Shown: one piece after another, positions 25,101-37,937 of the stretch
Layout: the number at the start of each line of letters is the position of its first letter
Position numbering within the stretch: position 1 is the stretch's first letter
Assembly: GCA_012845835.1 (NCBI GenBank)
Contig: JABAKD010000030.1
Coordinates: 7,079,599 to 7,143,598, forward strand
DNA length: 64,000 bases
Source: Undaria pinnatifida
Lineage: Eukaryota > Sar > Phaeophyceae > Laminariales > Alariaceae
Reading direction: 5' to 3'
Position numbers and translations under genes: made by a program
Notes under the pieces: model-generated
Database searches by the model: none
Seen by the model: the letters and a program-made list of their open reading frames with translations, nothing else
What the model was told of the DNA's origin: nothing

Positions 25101-28100
25101 AAAGTGTAGTTTGGGTATCCACGGTCAACTCTTCTTATAACCTCTTGTCAAAATAGCTTTGAAATACAAATGAAAACCGGGGTTCCTTCACCGCGCACAC
25201 AAAAAAGAAACGATGGACACAATATCTCCGTTGCAGAGAACTGAAGGTTTACTTTGTGTCACAACCAACTTTCAGCCCCAGCGGTGAACGCACACTTCCC
25301 GCCTTCAAGCCCTTCACCAAATCCCGATCGACCTTAGCCAGCCTTGCTTCTTGTTCGGCCGAAGTGAAAATAAGCTGAGCTGAGTTGAGACTTCTGGGCA
25401 CCCACCTCTCCCTTTCGGGCCGCTGCCGCCTCCACAAGCTCAGCCAGTTCTTGCTTAGCGGTGCCCGCGGCCGACGCGGCCACCTCCGCCGCCTCCGCCG
25501 CCTCCAATGCCCGCGCTTCCAATGCCCGCGCCGCGGCGTGGCCGGCTTCTTTCGCCTCCCGAAGCTCTGCACGGTGCGCGACGTTAACTTTTTCAAGGTT
25601 CTCGCTGGCCGCCGCCCGTTCACGAGAGACTACCCGTTTTCGCTCGCTGTCAAGCTCGGCCGTCACCTTCGCGGTCGCATTTTCCGCCGCTGTTAGCCTC
25701 CGTTCCAGTCCCTCGCGTGTTCCCCCTAGAAACGTTTCCATCTGTCTCTCGGCCGGGGAGCGATGGACGAGAGTAAGGTAACGGGAGGAAATCATATAAA
25801 GGGGTGGGTGGGTGGGTGGGTGGGTGGGTAGGTGGGTGGGTGGGTGGGTGGGTCGGTGGGTGGGAGGGTGGGTGCGTGGGTGGGTGAGTGGGTGGGTTGG
25901 TGGGTGAATGGATGGGTGGGTGGCCGCACGTATTTATGCGACAAGAGAAATCAGACAACACGCGTTGAAATATGGGTGTGGCTACACTACTGCCGAGAAA
26001 AAAAACATGCGACTCCTGAACTTCGGGTGTATCTACAGCATCCACCAACCCCACTACAAGCCTTCGCAACCGTGACTTACGTGGAAGGACAACGCGATCA
26101 AGCGCAACATCCATGCTTGAGGAAAATTACAGCCCTGCGGCCATCCCACACACTCCAGAAATTTCCCAAAAAGCAGAAAGAAAAAAAGCGTAACAGAAGG
26201 AATCCGCCTCGCTCCAGGAGCATGGCGATACAATCCCATGTGTTAGAGGCGCTACCACACACTGCAAATTCCATGCCCTCATACCTCTTTCTCCGCAAGC
26301 CGCGCCTGTAACTCAGTGCACTTCTCTTGGAGCATGCCTCTCTCCCGCTCTACGCCCGCCAAGTCCGCGGCATGTCGCTGTCCAGCTTCTTCGGCAGCGG
26401 CTACGGATTCTGCGAGCGCCACTGCTGCCGCCGCCGCTGCCGCCGCTGCCGCCGCAGCATTACCTTTCGCTTCTCGGGCCCCATCTTCCGCCACCTTCTT
26501 CGCCTGGCGTAGCGATTCCTCGTTAACTTCCCGAATAGCACCCGCTTCTCGCAGCGCCCTCGCCAAGGTCTCCACCGCCGATCGCGCCGTTGTTTCCCGC
26601 GCCACCGCTGTGTCGGTATCATCTCCAGAGACTCGGGGCTTCCTTCCACCCTGGTCAAACTTGTTACCGAAATCGTCAATCGTTTCCTCGACGGCTTCGA
26701 GCTGAGCGTTGAAGATGTCCTCCTCAGCAAAAGGACTCGCTCTGTCGCCGGGGGGGGTTAAACTCGGTACCTGAGGCGGTAAAAAGTGCGGTCGTCAGAG
26801 GTGGGCATCTAAAAAAAATACGGCAAGCGCACGGAGTCACGCAACTCTTACGTGCACAACTCGCGTGCGCGAGTTGGGACGTCGACACAACGACGACCGT
26901 TACAAGCATCTCCCGCCCCCAGGCGTTGCCTTACGTGTATATATACCAGGCATGTCGGTATCCTCGTTGCTTTGCCGCACGAGATTGTCTCAATTTAGGC
27001 AAAGGCGGTCGGCCAGCACAATTTCTCACCGAAAATCGCGCGGATCTTTCCCTTTCGCGAGCGAGAACGGTCCCCATCGCCGAAAGCTGCGCCTGTACCT
27101 CTGCTAACCGGTCCCCCGCTTCCTCCGCCTGGTGTGCCATTGCCGTCTCGCGCTCCCCTGCCAGGGCTGAAAATCGACGCGACTCCTTCCGGGCGGCTTC
27201 CAGCTGCGTATGGATAGAGTCGACAGCAACAACAATCAAAGCATCGACGAAAAAAACGCTATCATTGTCCACCGCGCCATGTACCCGCTCTATGTTACCG
27301 GTTTCGAACAAATACCATCGGCGACGTTGGAGATGGCAGCCTTCACCTAGCCCCTTTAGAACTTGACCCACTTTTTTTGGGACGAACTACTTGGAAATAG
27401 TGTGACGTAAGTTTTGCAGCGGTAAAAATATAGAAAACCTCTGGAAACCGACATCGGTACTGCACCACACCGACCGAATCATCGCGCGCACTATATACTC
27501 GAGCCTCCAAGGTTTCGGTTGAGGTAAACTGCGCTGTATTACCAACCAACTGACGGAGCGAGCGTCATAAATCGTGTGACCATGTAAAAAATTCCCACCG
27601 CACCGGAGATGCCACCTACGGCAAAACAAATTTTACCTGAAGCCTTGGAAAGGGGGTCTTCCCCACGGCAAGCAACTTCATACACAAGCATCCATCGTAG
27701 GGTGATATTGGTCTGTTGTTAATGGCCCGAGGAGGTGAATGAAAAATCAAACCGATACTATCGTGCACGAACTGAGCTGCACCTCGCGCACGCTCTCCGC
27801 AAGATCTTCTTGCAGCGCCCTCTTCTCGGATCGCGATGCCGCTGCATCCTCGGCGGCCGCAGAGGCTCCCTCGGCCGCCTCCATTGCCCGCGCTCGCGAT
27901 TCCTTCACCTCTCCCTGCGCTCGTACCAAGCGCAGCCTACAGTCGACCAGCTTGCTGAAGGCAGGCACGGAGGCGCCGCAAATGCCGCAAACGTGCTCCA
28001 CAGTGTTGTTGCAAAGACCGCTCCGGGCCTCTGCCTCGATCCCACCTTCGCGTTCAACAGAGGCGCTCAACGGTCTCCTACTTTCCAGGCTTGTCGGCGC

Positions 28101-31100
28101 TGCTCCTGGTGACCCTTTCGCCCCGTCGACAGCGACTGGTCTCCAACCCTCGGGCCACGCTCCATCCCGCGCCACTATCGTGCCTTCACTGTTTCTGCGC
28201 GATAGCGTGGTCAGACTCGAGCTTCGCCGCGACAACCACTGCTCCGAATCGGCGAGCGCACCGCTTTCGCTTCCGCCGTGGTAGCCGCCGCCGCCGCTAA
28301 CGCTTGTGCCGCAACTTTCACCTTGGTCGACACAGATGCCGCCAATGCCGTCACCACCAGCACCAACAATCTTGCCACGATCCTCGTAGCAGAGCATCGA
28401 GCGCGCCGCTGCTGTCCTCGCCTGGGCAACTTCCAGTAAGGACTTCAAGGCGGAGTCCCTCTCCGTCTCAATTTCTTCAAGGCGTGCCTGCGCCACAGAC
28501 AGGAGGTTTCGTGTGTCGACCAGCCTAGCATTGGCGCGGGCCCTTTCCGCGTCGGTGCAGCGCGCGGCCGTCTCGGCATCCGATGTGAGTCGGCGCACTG
28601 TTGCCTGGTTTTGTGCGGGAGGGGCGGCGAGGAAGCACAAGCGCAAAATGGGTTCGCCCTGCGCATGAGAAATTCGAACCGTTGGCATTGTCATGAAAAA
28701 AACGCTTTCATTCGAGCTGTGGCCGTTACAGTATTTTGGTAAGCGATACTCAAATTAGCCCTTCATTGGCAGCAAGCTTCCAAAACAACTATGTTTCTCC
28801 CCTGAGTAGCGGTCGAGACCATGTGTGAATACACCCATTGACAAGACCGTAACGAGAAGATGCCAACGTCATCATGCCAACAACGACTGCAGCACGCCCC
28901 GTATCCTTTCCGCCCAGACATATATAGCACAAGCACACGTTCACCGGCAAACAAAAAACTTCCACGTCCGCATCATCACCTGCGCCGTTTCCAGCTCATC
29001 TCTCAGCCCCGCTTCTCTTGTTTCCGCGGCAGCCGTCTTCTCCTTTAGCTGATCCACGCGTGTTAGCCCCTCCTTCGCCCCGGCCAGCTCGAGCTCGGCC
29101 GTCGCTAGCGCCATTTCAAGCTCCTGGCGCACGTCTTCTGTCTCACGTTTTGAGGCCTTAAGCTCGTCGCCGAGCCTAGTGGCCTCGTATTCCCATTCTC
29201 CGGACCTCACCGCCCATGCGTCTCGTTCCTCTGTCGCTGTTGCCGTCTCTCGACTAGAAAGAGCGAGCCTACGCTCGGTTACAGACGCCTCATCCTCCGC
29301 GGCTCTGATAAGTCGGTCCCGATCCTCTTCCAACCGCATCAAACTTTCCCTCAGCGCACGCAGCTCCAGCTTCCTCGCCGCCGCCTCTTGACCCGCCCTC
29401 TGGTCAACCTCCTTGGCTTCCCGTTCCGCGGTGGCTTTCGTGTTCTCTAGCGCGGAGGCAAGGCTTTCGTTGGTTTTCGTTAAGGCCCTTGCCGCCGCCT
29501 CCGTTTCCGCGGTGTACTTCCTCACCCACGCTTCTCGCTCTACCACGACTTTTTTGGCCTGGCCCTCCGTCCTCGCCGCACACTCCGCAGCGGCATCGTC
29601 TGCAGCCGCCGCTGCCGCCGCCATTGTCGCTGCCGCTTCCGCCGTCGCTCTATCCGCGTCACGCCGTACCTCCGTGAGAGACGCGCGTACGCCTACTGCA
29701 TCGATAGCAGCCGCTTTTTCGAAGTCGCAAAGGGAAACTGCTGCCGCATGAAGACGCAACAGTTGAGACCTGGCGACTGTCGAGTCCTCCACGAGACGAT
29801 CTCGTTCTGCTGTGGTTTCTGCTAGCAGGACTGCATGTTGCGCGCGTGAGGATTTTTCGGAGTAACGCGCGGCGTCCGCCTCGGCCCGCAACGCCCTGTT
29901 CGATTCACGGAGGCTCTTATATCGAAGGGGGTGGAGGGGGGGTGCGAGGGGGTAACGCAGGGGTGAAAGCGTGTGAGATAGAACAAAAGTGGAGGTTACG
30001 CGATGTTTCATCGGCTTTAAAGAGGCAATATGGAGTCATATCATAGCACACGGTGTCACTTCGCTCCTTCACGCGGTTATTAAAAGGCGGAGAGACACAC
30101 AGGGATCGCTGACCTTTATCACTGGCCAGCAACTCATCAGTTTACCTACCACATTAAAAACGTCCTGCCCTGGCGGCAGGCCGATCCGTCGACATCGCTA
30201 CGCTCTGTAAGTGGCCCTGCGCCTAATTCGCAGGAGCTCCAACCCTGCCGCTCTTTGGTCCGCGAGTGCATGGGGTACGTACCCACACGCGTGAACCATG
30301 CACTCCCCAGTGCACAATCAACTCCACCGACACGCTCTCCATATCAAGCTCTAAGCAACACTGACAGGGCTGTGGATTGGGTGCACTTGACGACGGAAGT
30401 AGTTGTTGGTTGAGTGGCGAAGCAATCCAACCAACTGGCTTTCGTCTTCTCGGTATAAACATGTTGCGACCAACAAATGCACTAGGCAGATACAAATGCG
30501 GAACTCCACGCAAAATTACCGCAACAAAAACTGCACTATCTAACCAACTAATGCCTAGTCAGCGACATGCAGTCAGTCAACTCACAGCCCTAAACATGTA
30601 CTCTTCGCTCGCCCTCGTGAGCCGCAGTTGTATCAATTTTCCTACCTCCATCTCGACCAGAGCAGCATCAAGGCGTTTCTGCAAGTCCTGGTTATCCGAT
30701 GCCATCGACTCCGACCGAGCTTCCAACGAGAGCGCCTTCTGCTGTAGGGCCTCGGCAGCAAGGGCGTACTCTGTCGCGCGAGAGACGAGCGTGGACACAC
30801 CGGAGACGGTGACGGATTTTTCTCAACGGTAGCCGTTCCCTATAGCCGGTAACATACGGGGGAAAACATGTGAGCGGTAGGCACCCCAAAAATCTCCGGA
30901 GGTTCTTGGTTTCCTCTGTCTCCTGGTACACAACGCCTACAAAAATACGCCGGAAACCGCCGCAAGTGTTTTTTTTCCGCGCATATTCTTTATATTCATT
31001 CCCCAGGGATGATTCACATTTATCCCCGCCTTTTTTTCGCGGTAACTGCGATAGATACACGGACTTCTTGATTTCGCCGAATACCGGAGTGTGACAAGGT

Positions 31101-34100
31101 CTACCTGCCATCCTTGACTTTTCTCGGGGTCGAGTTGTAAAAAAAAAAAAAAGGGGATCGGTGGCGGAGATGACGTGAGAGAAGGACCTAGCTCCCCCAA
31201 CCCTAACCCTGAAACCCCAAACCACACCAAAACCGGTGTAAAAGCACTTGCCCGTGGTATTCTCCCACAGGCTCGTGTCCACAAACAGAAGCAAGGTGAC
31301 GAAACGAAAAAGTAAAGGACACCGACATATAAACCGAAGCATGCTGGGCTGTAAAAAAAACTTGTTACGTCAAATTCCAAGTAGCTTGCCCCCAAAAACG
31401 TTTGCTTTGCGCAGTTCTAAATGCGTTAAAGCGTTCCGTATAGCGCCGGTTCCCAACGTGCCGACAAGCAACAGGCTCGGCCGCGGGTGAGAGACCCCTG
31501 CCGTAAGACAAAACCCGTGCACTATGCCGATGCCAAGCGACCGACGCTACGTATCGGTTTCTTGCAGCGGCTTGCCAGAAGAGAAGCCCATCTTTCACGC
31601 AGCGGTATGTCTTTCCTCAGCGTATACCTGCGCCCTATTGATGCACGTGACTACGTGACTGCTGTCGCCCAGAAATTATACGCGCAGCAGAATTCGCGAC
31701 CTTGTGCTGCAGCTAAAGCCAACACAGCTTCTAATACAGTAAGTAGCAACCGCGGTGTTTGCTGCTATACTGTACCGCCCCTGCCGCCCCCGTCCACCAC
31801 CAAACCTCGTGCACCTCTCTCGTCGGCGCTCACGTCCACCCTTTCATCCGCGGCTGCCCTTTCTGTTTTGGCCTCCCCCAACCATCTCGTGACAGTGTCA
31901 GCCTCTTCGCGAATCACGGCCACCTCAGATTCGAGCCGCGCCACCTCCTCCTTCACCGCTTTCCTTTCTTCCGCGAGGTCTTCCCGAGCTGTGTCCGACG
32001 CCCGCCGAAGCTGTTCAACCTCTTTCCTGTGGGCACACCAAGCGCAGGGAGGACAGGGGAAAAGGCGCGGGGGGGGAAACCTAAAAAGTGGAGCTGGCGC
32101 TAGGAACTCGTGCAGCAGGATACTTGTAACAGGCGACAAAACTTGAGGGCGTAGACATGTGTTGTGATACTGCAAACAAACAAAAACATCACCAGTCTCG
32201 GTTTTCTTTCTTGTCAGATAATATGTCGCGGTCGGTCGAAGATGCGTGCAACTCGTACGGCGATCTTGAAAGGGCTCCCTAGCTTCAGGCGTGGTGAAAC
32301 TTAGCAACTCTTTTTCGCCCGGAGTAATTTTCAGCAGCACTATCCGTTTGACGCTCGACTGAAACGGTTTCAAAACGGATCGAGTCCGGGTGCACGAAGT
32401 CTACGTCAGTTTCAGAGGGAGGGAGAGACGGAGGGAGCGGGGGAGCGAGGGAGGGAGGGAGGGAGGAAGGGACGGGCGGCACGAAGGTATGTACATATCT
32501 CGGTGCCGACCGATTTTCAACTCCGGCGTCCTGGCCGCTTGTCACAAGCTGCTGCAGTTGTTACTGTGCCCGTAGTACCATAGTCATACTCACGTGAGAC
32601 GCTCGATCTGCATCGGCTTGTCGCCCAGGGCGTCCGAGTACTGCTCACGCGCGAAGGAAAGGCTGCGCGTCAGGGCGTCCCTCTGGCCTCGGAGTCCCTC
32701 AACCTCCTGCGCGACGGATTCAGGCCGAGTCAAATGAGCAACGTGTCGGCACAAAACGCGTTCCAGCCACACGCACGTGGTCTTTCAACAGGTGTACTCC
32801 GCCCGTACTTGACCCTCTTCGTACCCCCAAAAAAATCCGACACTAATTCCAAGTAGTTTGTCGCCAAAAACGTGGGTGCAGTTCTAAAGGAGTTGAGCTC
32901 GCAAAGCGCGGTTATAGTTGAACTCTAGGTGGTTTCGAACGGCTCTGCAGTGCCGTCAAAGTTGGCCGCCCCTCGACGCTCGACGACGCCGAACACATCC
33001 CGTTCCGCACCGTTTTCAGCCTGGCTAGCTCGTGACTCCCGTCGCCTGCATTCAAGGTCCCTTCCTGCCGGTTCGGAACCGTCGCACTGCTCTCACTTCC
33101 CCTCATACCCCTCGGAACGATCGTCTCTGGCTCTCCCCGCTGTCTGACCCGATCCGGGCTGTCGCCGCCGCCGCCGCAACCCCTGCCAACGCACGCTGCA
33201 GTACTGTCCGTATGAACAGGCGCGTCATTACTACCGATAGCGCCACCATCACCACATGGCACGCGAACTGTCTTCCCCTGAGCGGGAGAGTAAAGCCGTC
33301 GCCGCTGTAACGGCGGCGACGTCGAATAAGGGGTCGCAGTGTCCTTGTCGCGCGGTCGAGGAGCGTTACCCGGGGAGCTTGGCGATGAGCGTCGCCTTCG
33401 CCCTGCGCTTGGCGGGCGCAGCCTGGACACTGGCGATACCCCCGACCGAGGCTCCCGTGTGGGCGACTCGGCCAACGGCGATCCCATTGAGGTTGACGCG
33501 TCAATCTTTAGCACGTGGAGAAATAAGCGATTGGAATAGGGGCGGAAAAAAAAGGTTGAAGGAATATATGCCAGAAGACGGCAGTCCTTGGCGCCGGCAG
33601 TCACGTGTTTAGGATCTCTCACACAAAAAATAGTGTCTTACGTCTAGACGGCTGTAGACGGCTGTCTGTCACAGGCCTAACGCTTAGTCCCCTATCATAT
33701 TTGAAGAAGGATTAGCTAGGGTCAAACGCACGAGGAAGGCGGGCAGCAAGGACGGGACAGTAACGAGGTGGGCAAGCAGGAGAAGGCCAAAGCAGAACAA
33801 AAGAGGTGCAGTGCTGATCGCCGCAAGAGAGTGCGGGCCTCACGAGGCATTATTCCACTACACTCCTGCGACTTCTTCGATTCTACAGTGAACAATAATC
33901 AGCACAGTTGGTACCGGTATTGGTATTAATACTACTACCTACGACTCTGCATACAAACTATGACGAAAATCGGTCGGTGCCCTCCTTACCGATGCCCCCC
34001 GGGAACGCTCCAACGCAACATCTTCGTTCCTTCTCAGGATTCGCAAGCTGAAGCCCTCCTCTTCCGCCGCTACCCGACTGCCATTCAATGTGGTTTTCTG

Positions 34101-36786
34101 GTATCGCCCCCCACCGTCAAGGTCGGCACTCCTCCTTGTCGAAACAGGGAGAGGGGTGTCGTACTTGTCTTCCTCTTCCTGAGCTTGGTGTTCTAGCGCC
34201 TGAGCAAGCAAGACGAAAAGCCGTTGCCTTTCTGGAGTCGCGCCGACGTTCCGTAAGGTCTGAGGGGCCGATGCATGCAGCCGTGGGGGGGGGGGGTGAG
34301 TGTTCGCCGCGTACACATGGAATGCCGTAAAAACACTCCTCACATGCACCGCTCTTGGGGAAGCGATGCTGTTGTCTCCGTCGACCTATACGTGACAGGT
34401 ACTAATGTAGGGAAAATTGGTGAATTAACATGAATACCGAACAGTCCTTACATTTCCGTCCGGAGTGTTATACGCTTGCCCGTTCGCCAAGCACGATACA
34501 CGCATCCATCCCCCCCTCCCGACCTACTGTCGTATCCATATACCCTGTTCACGAAGCACAATCGATGGTCTCAACACGCTTGGTCCCAGCACGCTCGAAA
34601 TCGGCCTTCTCTTGACATACTTTCCCAAGCTACTCCCAGAAAGTGAAGTACTATGAGGGCCGCGGCTACTCGAGTTGCCTGACCAAACATACCCCCCCCC
34701 CCCGCCCTAGTCCGTCACCCCCCGCGTCCCATCTCCAACCCTCCACCCTTCTCACCTTGTCACGCTCCTCCGTTAGCTCTACAAGCTTGTCCCAGAGGGC
34801 CTCCAGCCTCGCCCTAGCATCTCCCAACGCCCTCTCTCCGTGCAGGACTTCTTGGGAAAAGAACGCCACCGACAGGTCTTGTACAAGGAGGGAAAGCAGG
34901 CCGCCGCCGGGCGAGGGAACGGTGGTGTCCCCCTCGAGTCTTCGACCGTCGTCAAGACCGCCATCGATCTGAGTGTGCCAGGGTTAGGATTCAAACGAAA
35001 GTCGACATCGGAGTACTCATCACGTGCTTTTTTGGGGGGGTTCAAAGCAGCAGTCAGTCTATTTACAGTAAACGAGTTTATTTCGTCATCCACCTGAGTT
35101 TTTCAGGATTTAACTGCAATTCGATGTCGGGATGCTCATCATTGTGTTATAGTTGTAGAAGTTTATTGTATTAGGCTGCCCTTGGGGACTTCAGATGCCA
35201 AAAGTGTCGAAATATGTATACGGTTAACCAACTCGGGCTACTTCTACCAGGTACATACATGCCTGGTACGGTATGGCGTGCAGGCACAGGTTGACAACTA
35301 CGGTGGTGATACTTCCCAATAGCGACGCGACAGCTTGCGTTCCAATCGGTTGGTCGCCACGAGCCACAGGAAACGGCGTGGAAGGTGGAACACTGAAGGA
35401 ATACAAGCGGCCTTTCACCGATACCATTTTCTTAGAGACTACTCGGCCATATATATACGAATACGAATCGAAAAATAGCGCCGAGCGGGCGCGGGGGACG
35501 CTGTAAGGTTTATTCGAATCGCCAAAAAGCTGTCGAGAACAGGTTTGCCGCGAGCACACAAATTGGGTCAGACGAGTGTCAAGTTACAGCTACTTCTACT
35601 GCTGTTGTTGTCGCTGCGTTTCGAGTTAGGAGCATTCACGACGATCAATAGGGCACCCTGCTGCCATCACCTCATGATGGCTTGTAACGCTAGACAATCG
35701 ATCCTTTAAACCGACTCATGATACTCGTGCATACTGGAAAAATATTATACTTACACGTGGAGTTTACGCAAACACAAGGTAGTATTCGTGCGACAAACAA
35801 CCTTCGGGGTTGGGTGTACATCAAAAGTACAGTACGAGAGGAAGGCACCTCACCGCGTACCGCGTATTGTAACATGTTTATTTCTCCTTCTCTCTCCCTA
35901 TACGTAACTCAGATCCGGGGTCACCAAAGCAACTATCAGTAAGCAAGCTTCTCTTCCCTCCCTACTCGTACTACGATGCGCGCCTTAATTTTCATCGCGA
36001 CAAGACTTCAGCCCTTTTTTTTTCTTCTTTTTTTTATATCCTCCGGCGGATGGGGAAAAATAAAGCTTTAGCTCACCACACTTCCACGTATTTCCATACG
36101 CGTCGTGTGTCGATTTAACTCAGTTGCTGTCGCATCCCAACGCTAGCTCAGCCCTTTCTTCCCTCGTCGACCCGCATCGAGTTGCGCCTACCCACGCTGC
36201 CCAAGCTATTGACTTCTTAGTTGTGCAAAAATACTCACAAGTCCGACCGACATGGGATTTGAAGTCCAGAGTCTGCTCTAGTATCACGCGAGGGGGGCCA
36301 CTAGGTTGTGAATAGACCACCGGGGCGACCCGGCATAACTAAAGCTAACCCCAACCGAACCTACCAATGTTAGGGCTCTACGAAGTCAACTTCGCCTCTG
36401 CCTGGTAACCGGCAATGCGCGTCAATCATGGTGTCGAAAAAGTGGAGGTTTTGTATGTTATACCTGGTAGCAGTTGCAAAGTTTAACTTGTGGCAAGGCC
36501 TAACCTGGGAGGGATCTTTGCAGACACCGTCCAATCGCTGGTCTCCAAAGCAGAGCAGCTGTCGGCGACGAAATGCTTCCGCCAAATCACCGTGCGCCAC
36601 GCCAAGCTCCGCACACACGCCCCGCGCAAGCTCGCTCGGAGACGCGAGGCACTCGGCCAGTCGCTCGAGGGCTACATCGAGGACTTTCTGTTGCAGTGCG
36701 CGGTGGTGGTCATGCGCTCGCGCTCGTGGCTCGAGAGTTTCTTTCGTGTGGGTTGGTTCGCTCGTGGAAGTCGCTGATATTTCCAT
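22162..36786 (-). CDS. Giant coiled-coil protein, 14 exons, about 2,120 residues
   Basis: Minus-strand exons in order of translation: 36786-36505 (ATG), 34968-34756, 34259-33990, 33505-33011, 32706-32594, 32026-31776, 30770-30586, 29915-28980, 28604-27783, 27203-27030, 26770-26285, 25741-25406, 24846-24673, 23790-22162 (TGA). Every junction keeps phase, with GT-AG borders, and all are phase 0 except the joins around exons 5-7 (phases 2, 2, 1). Heptads continue cleanly across joins, for example SVRE/LEAARKE and ERCAQQ/EQIIASL. Nearly the whole protein is Ala/Glu/Arg-rich coiled coil. Exceptions are a Ser/Pro/Arg-rich segment in exon 4, a spacer with CGICGASV (CxxC) in exon 9, and a C-terminal part with PPPPPLP and a basic region (RLALVKRCFRALREEAL). 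No motor, kinase or membrane segment is seen. A cytoskeletal or centrosomal scaffold is plausible but inferred only from architecture. Two adjacent genes instead of one cannot be excluded. Confidence 0.8.
23803..23827. repeat. GGTC tetranucleotide repeat
   Basis: About six GGTC units directly upstream (in the transcribed sense) of the last-exon acceptor of the coiled-coil gene. On the transcribed strand the units read GACC, so they lie near the 3' splice site at 23,790/23,791. Confidence 0.85.
25799..25923. repeat. GGGT tetranucleotide tract in an intron
   Basis: About 30 near-perfect GGGT units with scattered changes, in the intron between exons 26285-26770 and 25406-25741 of the coiled-coil gene. 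The plus strand is a strong G-quadruplex candidate; the pre-mRNA carries the ACCC complement, about 60 nt before the acceptor at 25,741/25,742. Confidence 0.95.
27338..27412 (-). repeat. Dispersed ~70 bp repeat, copy 2
   Basis: The minus strand reads ATTTCCAAGTAGTTCGTCCC, then AAAAAAAGTGGGTCAAGTTC, then TAAAGGGGCTA. It is the same family as copies at 17.4, 31.4, 32.9 and 50.5 kb. It lies in an intron of the coiled-coil gene. Confidence 0.65.
31368..31440 (+). repeat. Dispersed ~70 bp repeat, copy 3
   Basis: Core words AATTCCAAGTAGCTTG, CCCCCAAAAACGT and GCAGTTCTAAATGCGTTAAA, matching the other family members. It lies in the intron between exons 31776-32026 and 30586-30770 of the coiled-coil gene. 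Confidence 0.65.
32418..32470. repeat. GGGA/GGGC microsatellite
   Basis: An imperfect GGGAGGGA tract in an intron of the coiled-coil gene. No other content recognised. Confidence 0.8.
32846..32910 (+). repeat. Dispersed ~70 bp repeat, copy 4
   Basis: Words GACACTAATTCCAAGTAGTT, CGCCAAAAACGTGGGTGCAG and TTCTAAAGGAGTTGAG. With the others it defines the family consensus. It lies in the intron between exons 33011-33505 and 32594-32706 of the coiled-coil gene. Confidence 0.65.
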
Positions 36787-37937
36787 ATCTGTCGCCTTGT
36801 CTCTAAACTCTCGATCGGTGTATGTGATGGTGGTGTGCTTGCGAAGCAGCGTCGTGCTGCTGCGTGGTGGGATGGATATCGTTAACCTCGTCGGCCAATG
36901 ATGACCTTTTTGTTGGAGACTGTTTTAGGCAGCGCTGTTGCTGCTGTTGTGACTGCTGCGGACGCAGAACAGGAGCAGCGAGATGGAGGTGATGCAGAGG
37001 TGGTGCAGAGCAAGAAGAGTGGAACATGATACGTCGTGGTTTCTGAAACGAGACACAGCAGTCAATAGTCCTGTGAGGTACACTGCTGCAGCTACAGCTG
37101 CAGGCTGCACCAAACGACCATGAGCAGACATTAGCTGCTGATGTTCTCTGTGCTGTTCGCTGTCAAAACGATACGATCTACTCGTACACACGTACACATG
37201 CAGAGAGGACTTGCAACAACGCCACCAATTATCAACTAAGACAGTAGAAGCACGACTCGCACCTTGACGTGATCTCCACGCACAGCAGTTTTTCATCTCC
37301 AGCAGGACTGTCGATGTCATGTATCATAGTGACGACGCCTAGACTGTAGAACCCCACGACCCCACACGATGCAGGATGGTCTTTGGTTCTGATATTTGAT
37401 TTTTGATCTGTCAAGGAGTTCCACACAAATTCGGAAGCCTTGTTTTGGACCGTTTCGCCGACGAGAGAAACCTTCTCGTAGCGGCAAAAGAGTACGAACG
37501 AGCAGCCAGTAGGCCAGTAGACCGGCAGCAGCAGTGCAAGCTAAAGCAGCAGAGGACGACACTCCTACCTTCGGCAGTTCAGCAGGGCTATACTAGGAGT
37601 AGAATCAACGGCGAGCAAGGAAAAGGCTGAATTTCGCGAGCGGCACACCCTGATTTTCAAGGCACTGCTGGAGAAGGTTTTCTCACTGGTTTTGACTGTT
37701 TGACTGACTTCAAGCTGACTGCGGCTGCTACCCGTACTTGCACAAGACAGTAGTCTTCTGCGGTGCGGGCTGCGCACCGAAGGGTACCCAAGAGTGATAT
37801 AACCACCTGGCTGTGGTCCACAGAGGCGCATGGGTTGGCCGCGGAGAACTTTCCATAGCAACTCTCCTGGTCAACTCTAGGCTACTCCGTTTCTTTAGCT
37901 TGAAAGGTCATTGCGACCAGGCGGCTATACGAATCAG
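36787..37937. promoter_or_regulatory. Shared upstream region of two divergent genes
   Basis: A 1.15 kb stretch between the start codon of the coiled-coil gene (36,786, minus) and that of the cullin (37,938, plus). By position it must hold both 5' UTRs and promoters unless untranslated exons lie further out. No TATA box or initiator is clear enough to call. GCTGCTGTTG-type words (CAG/CTG-rich) are scattered through the first 400 bp. Confidence 0.4.
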
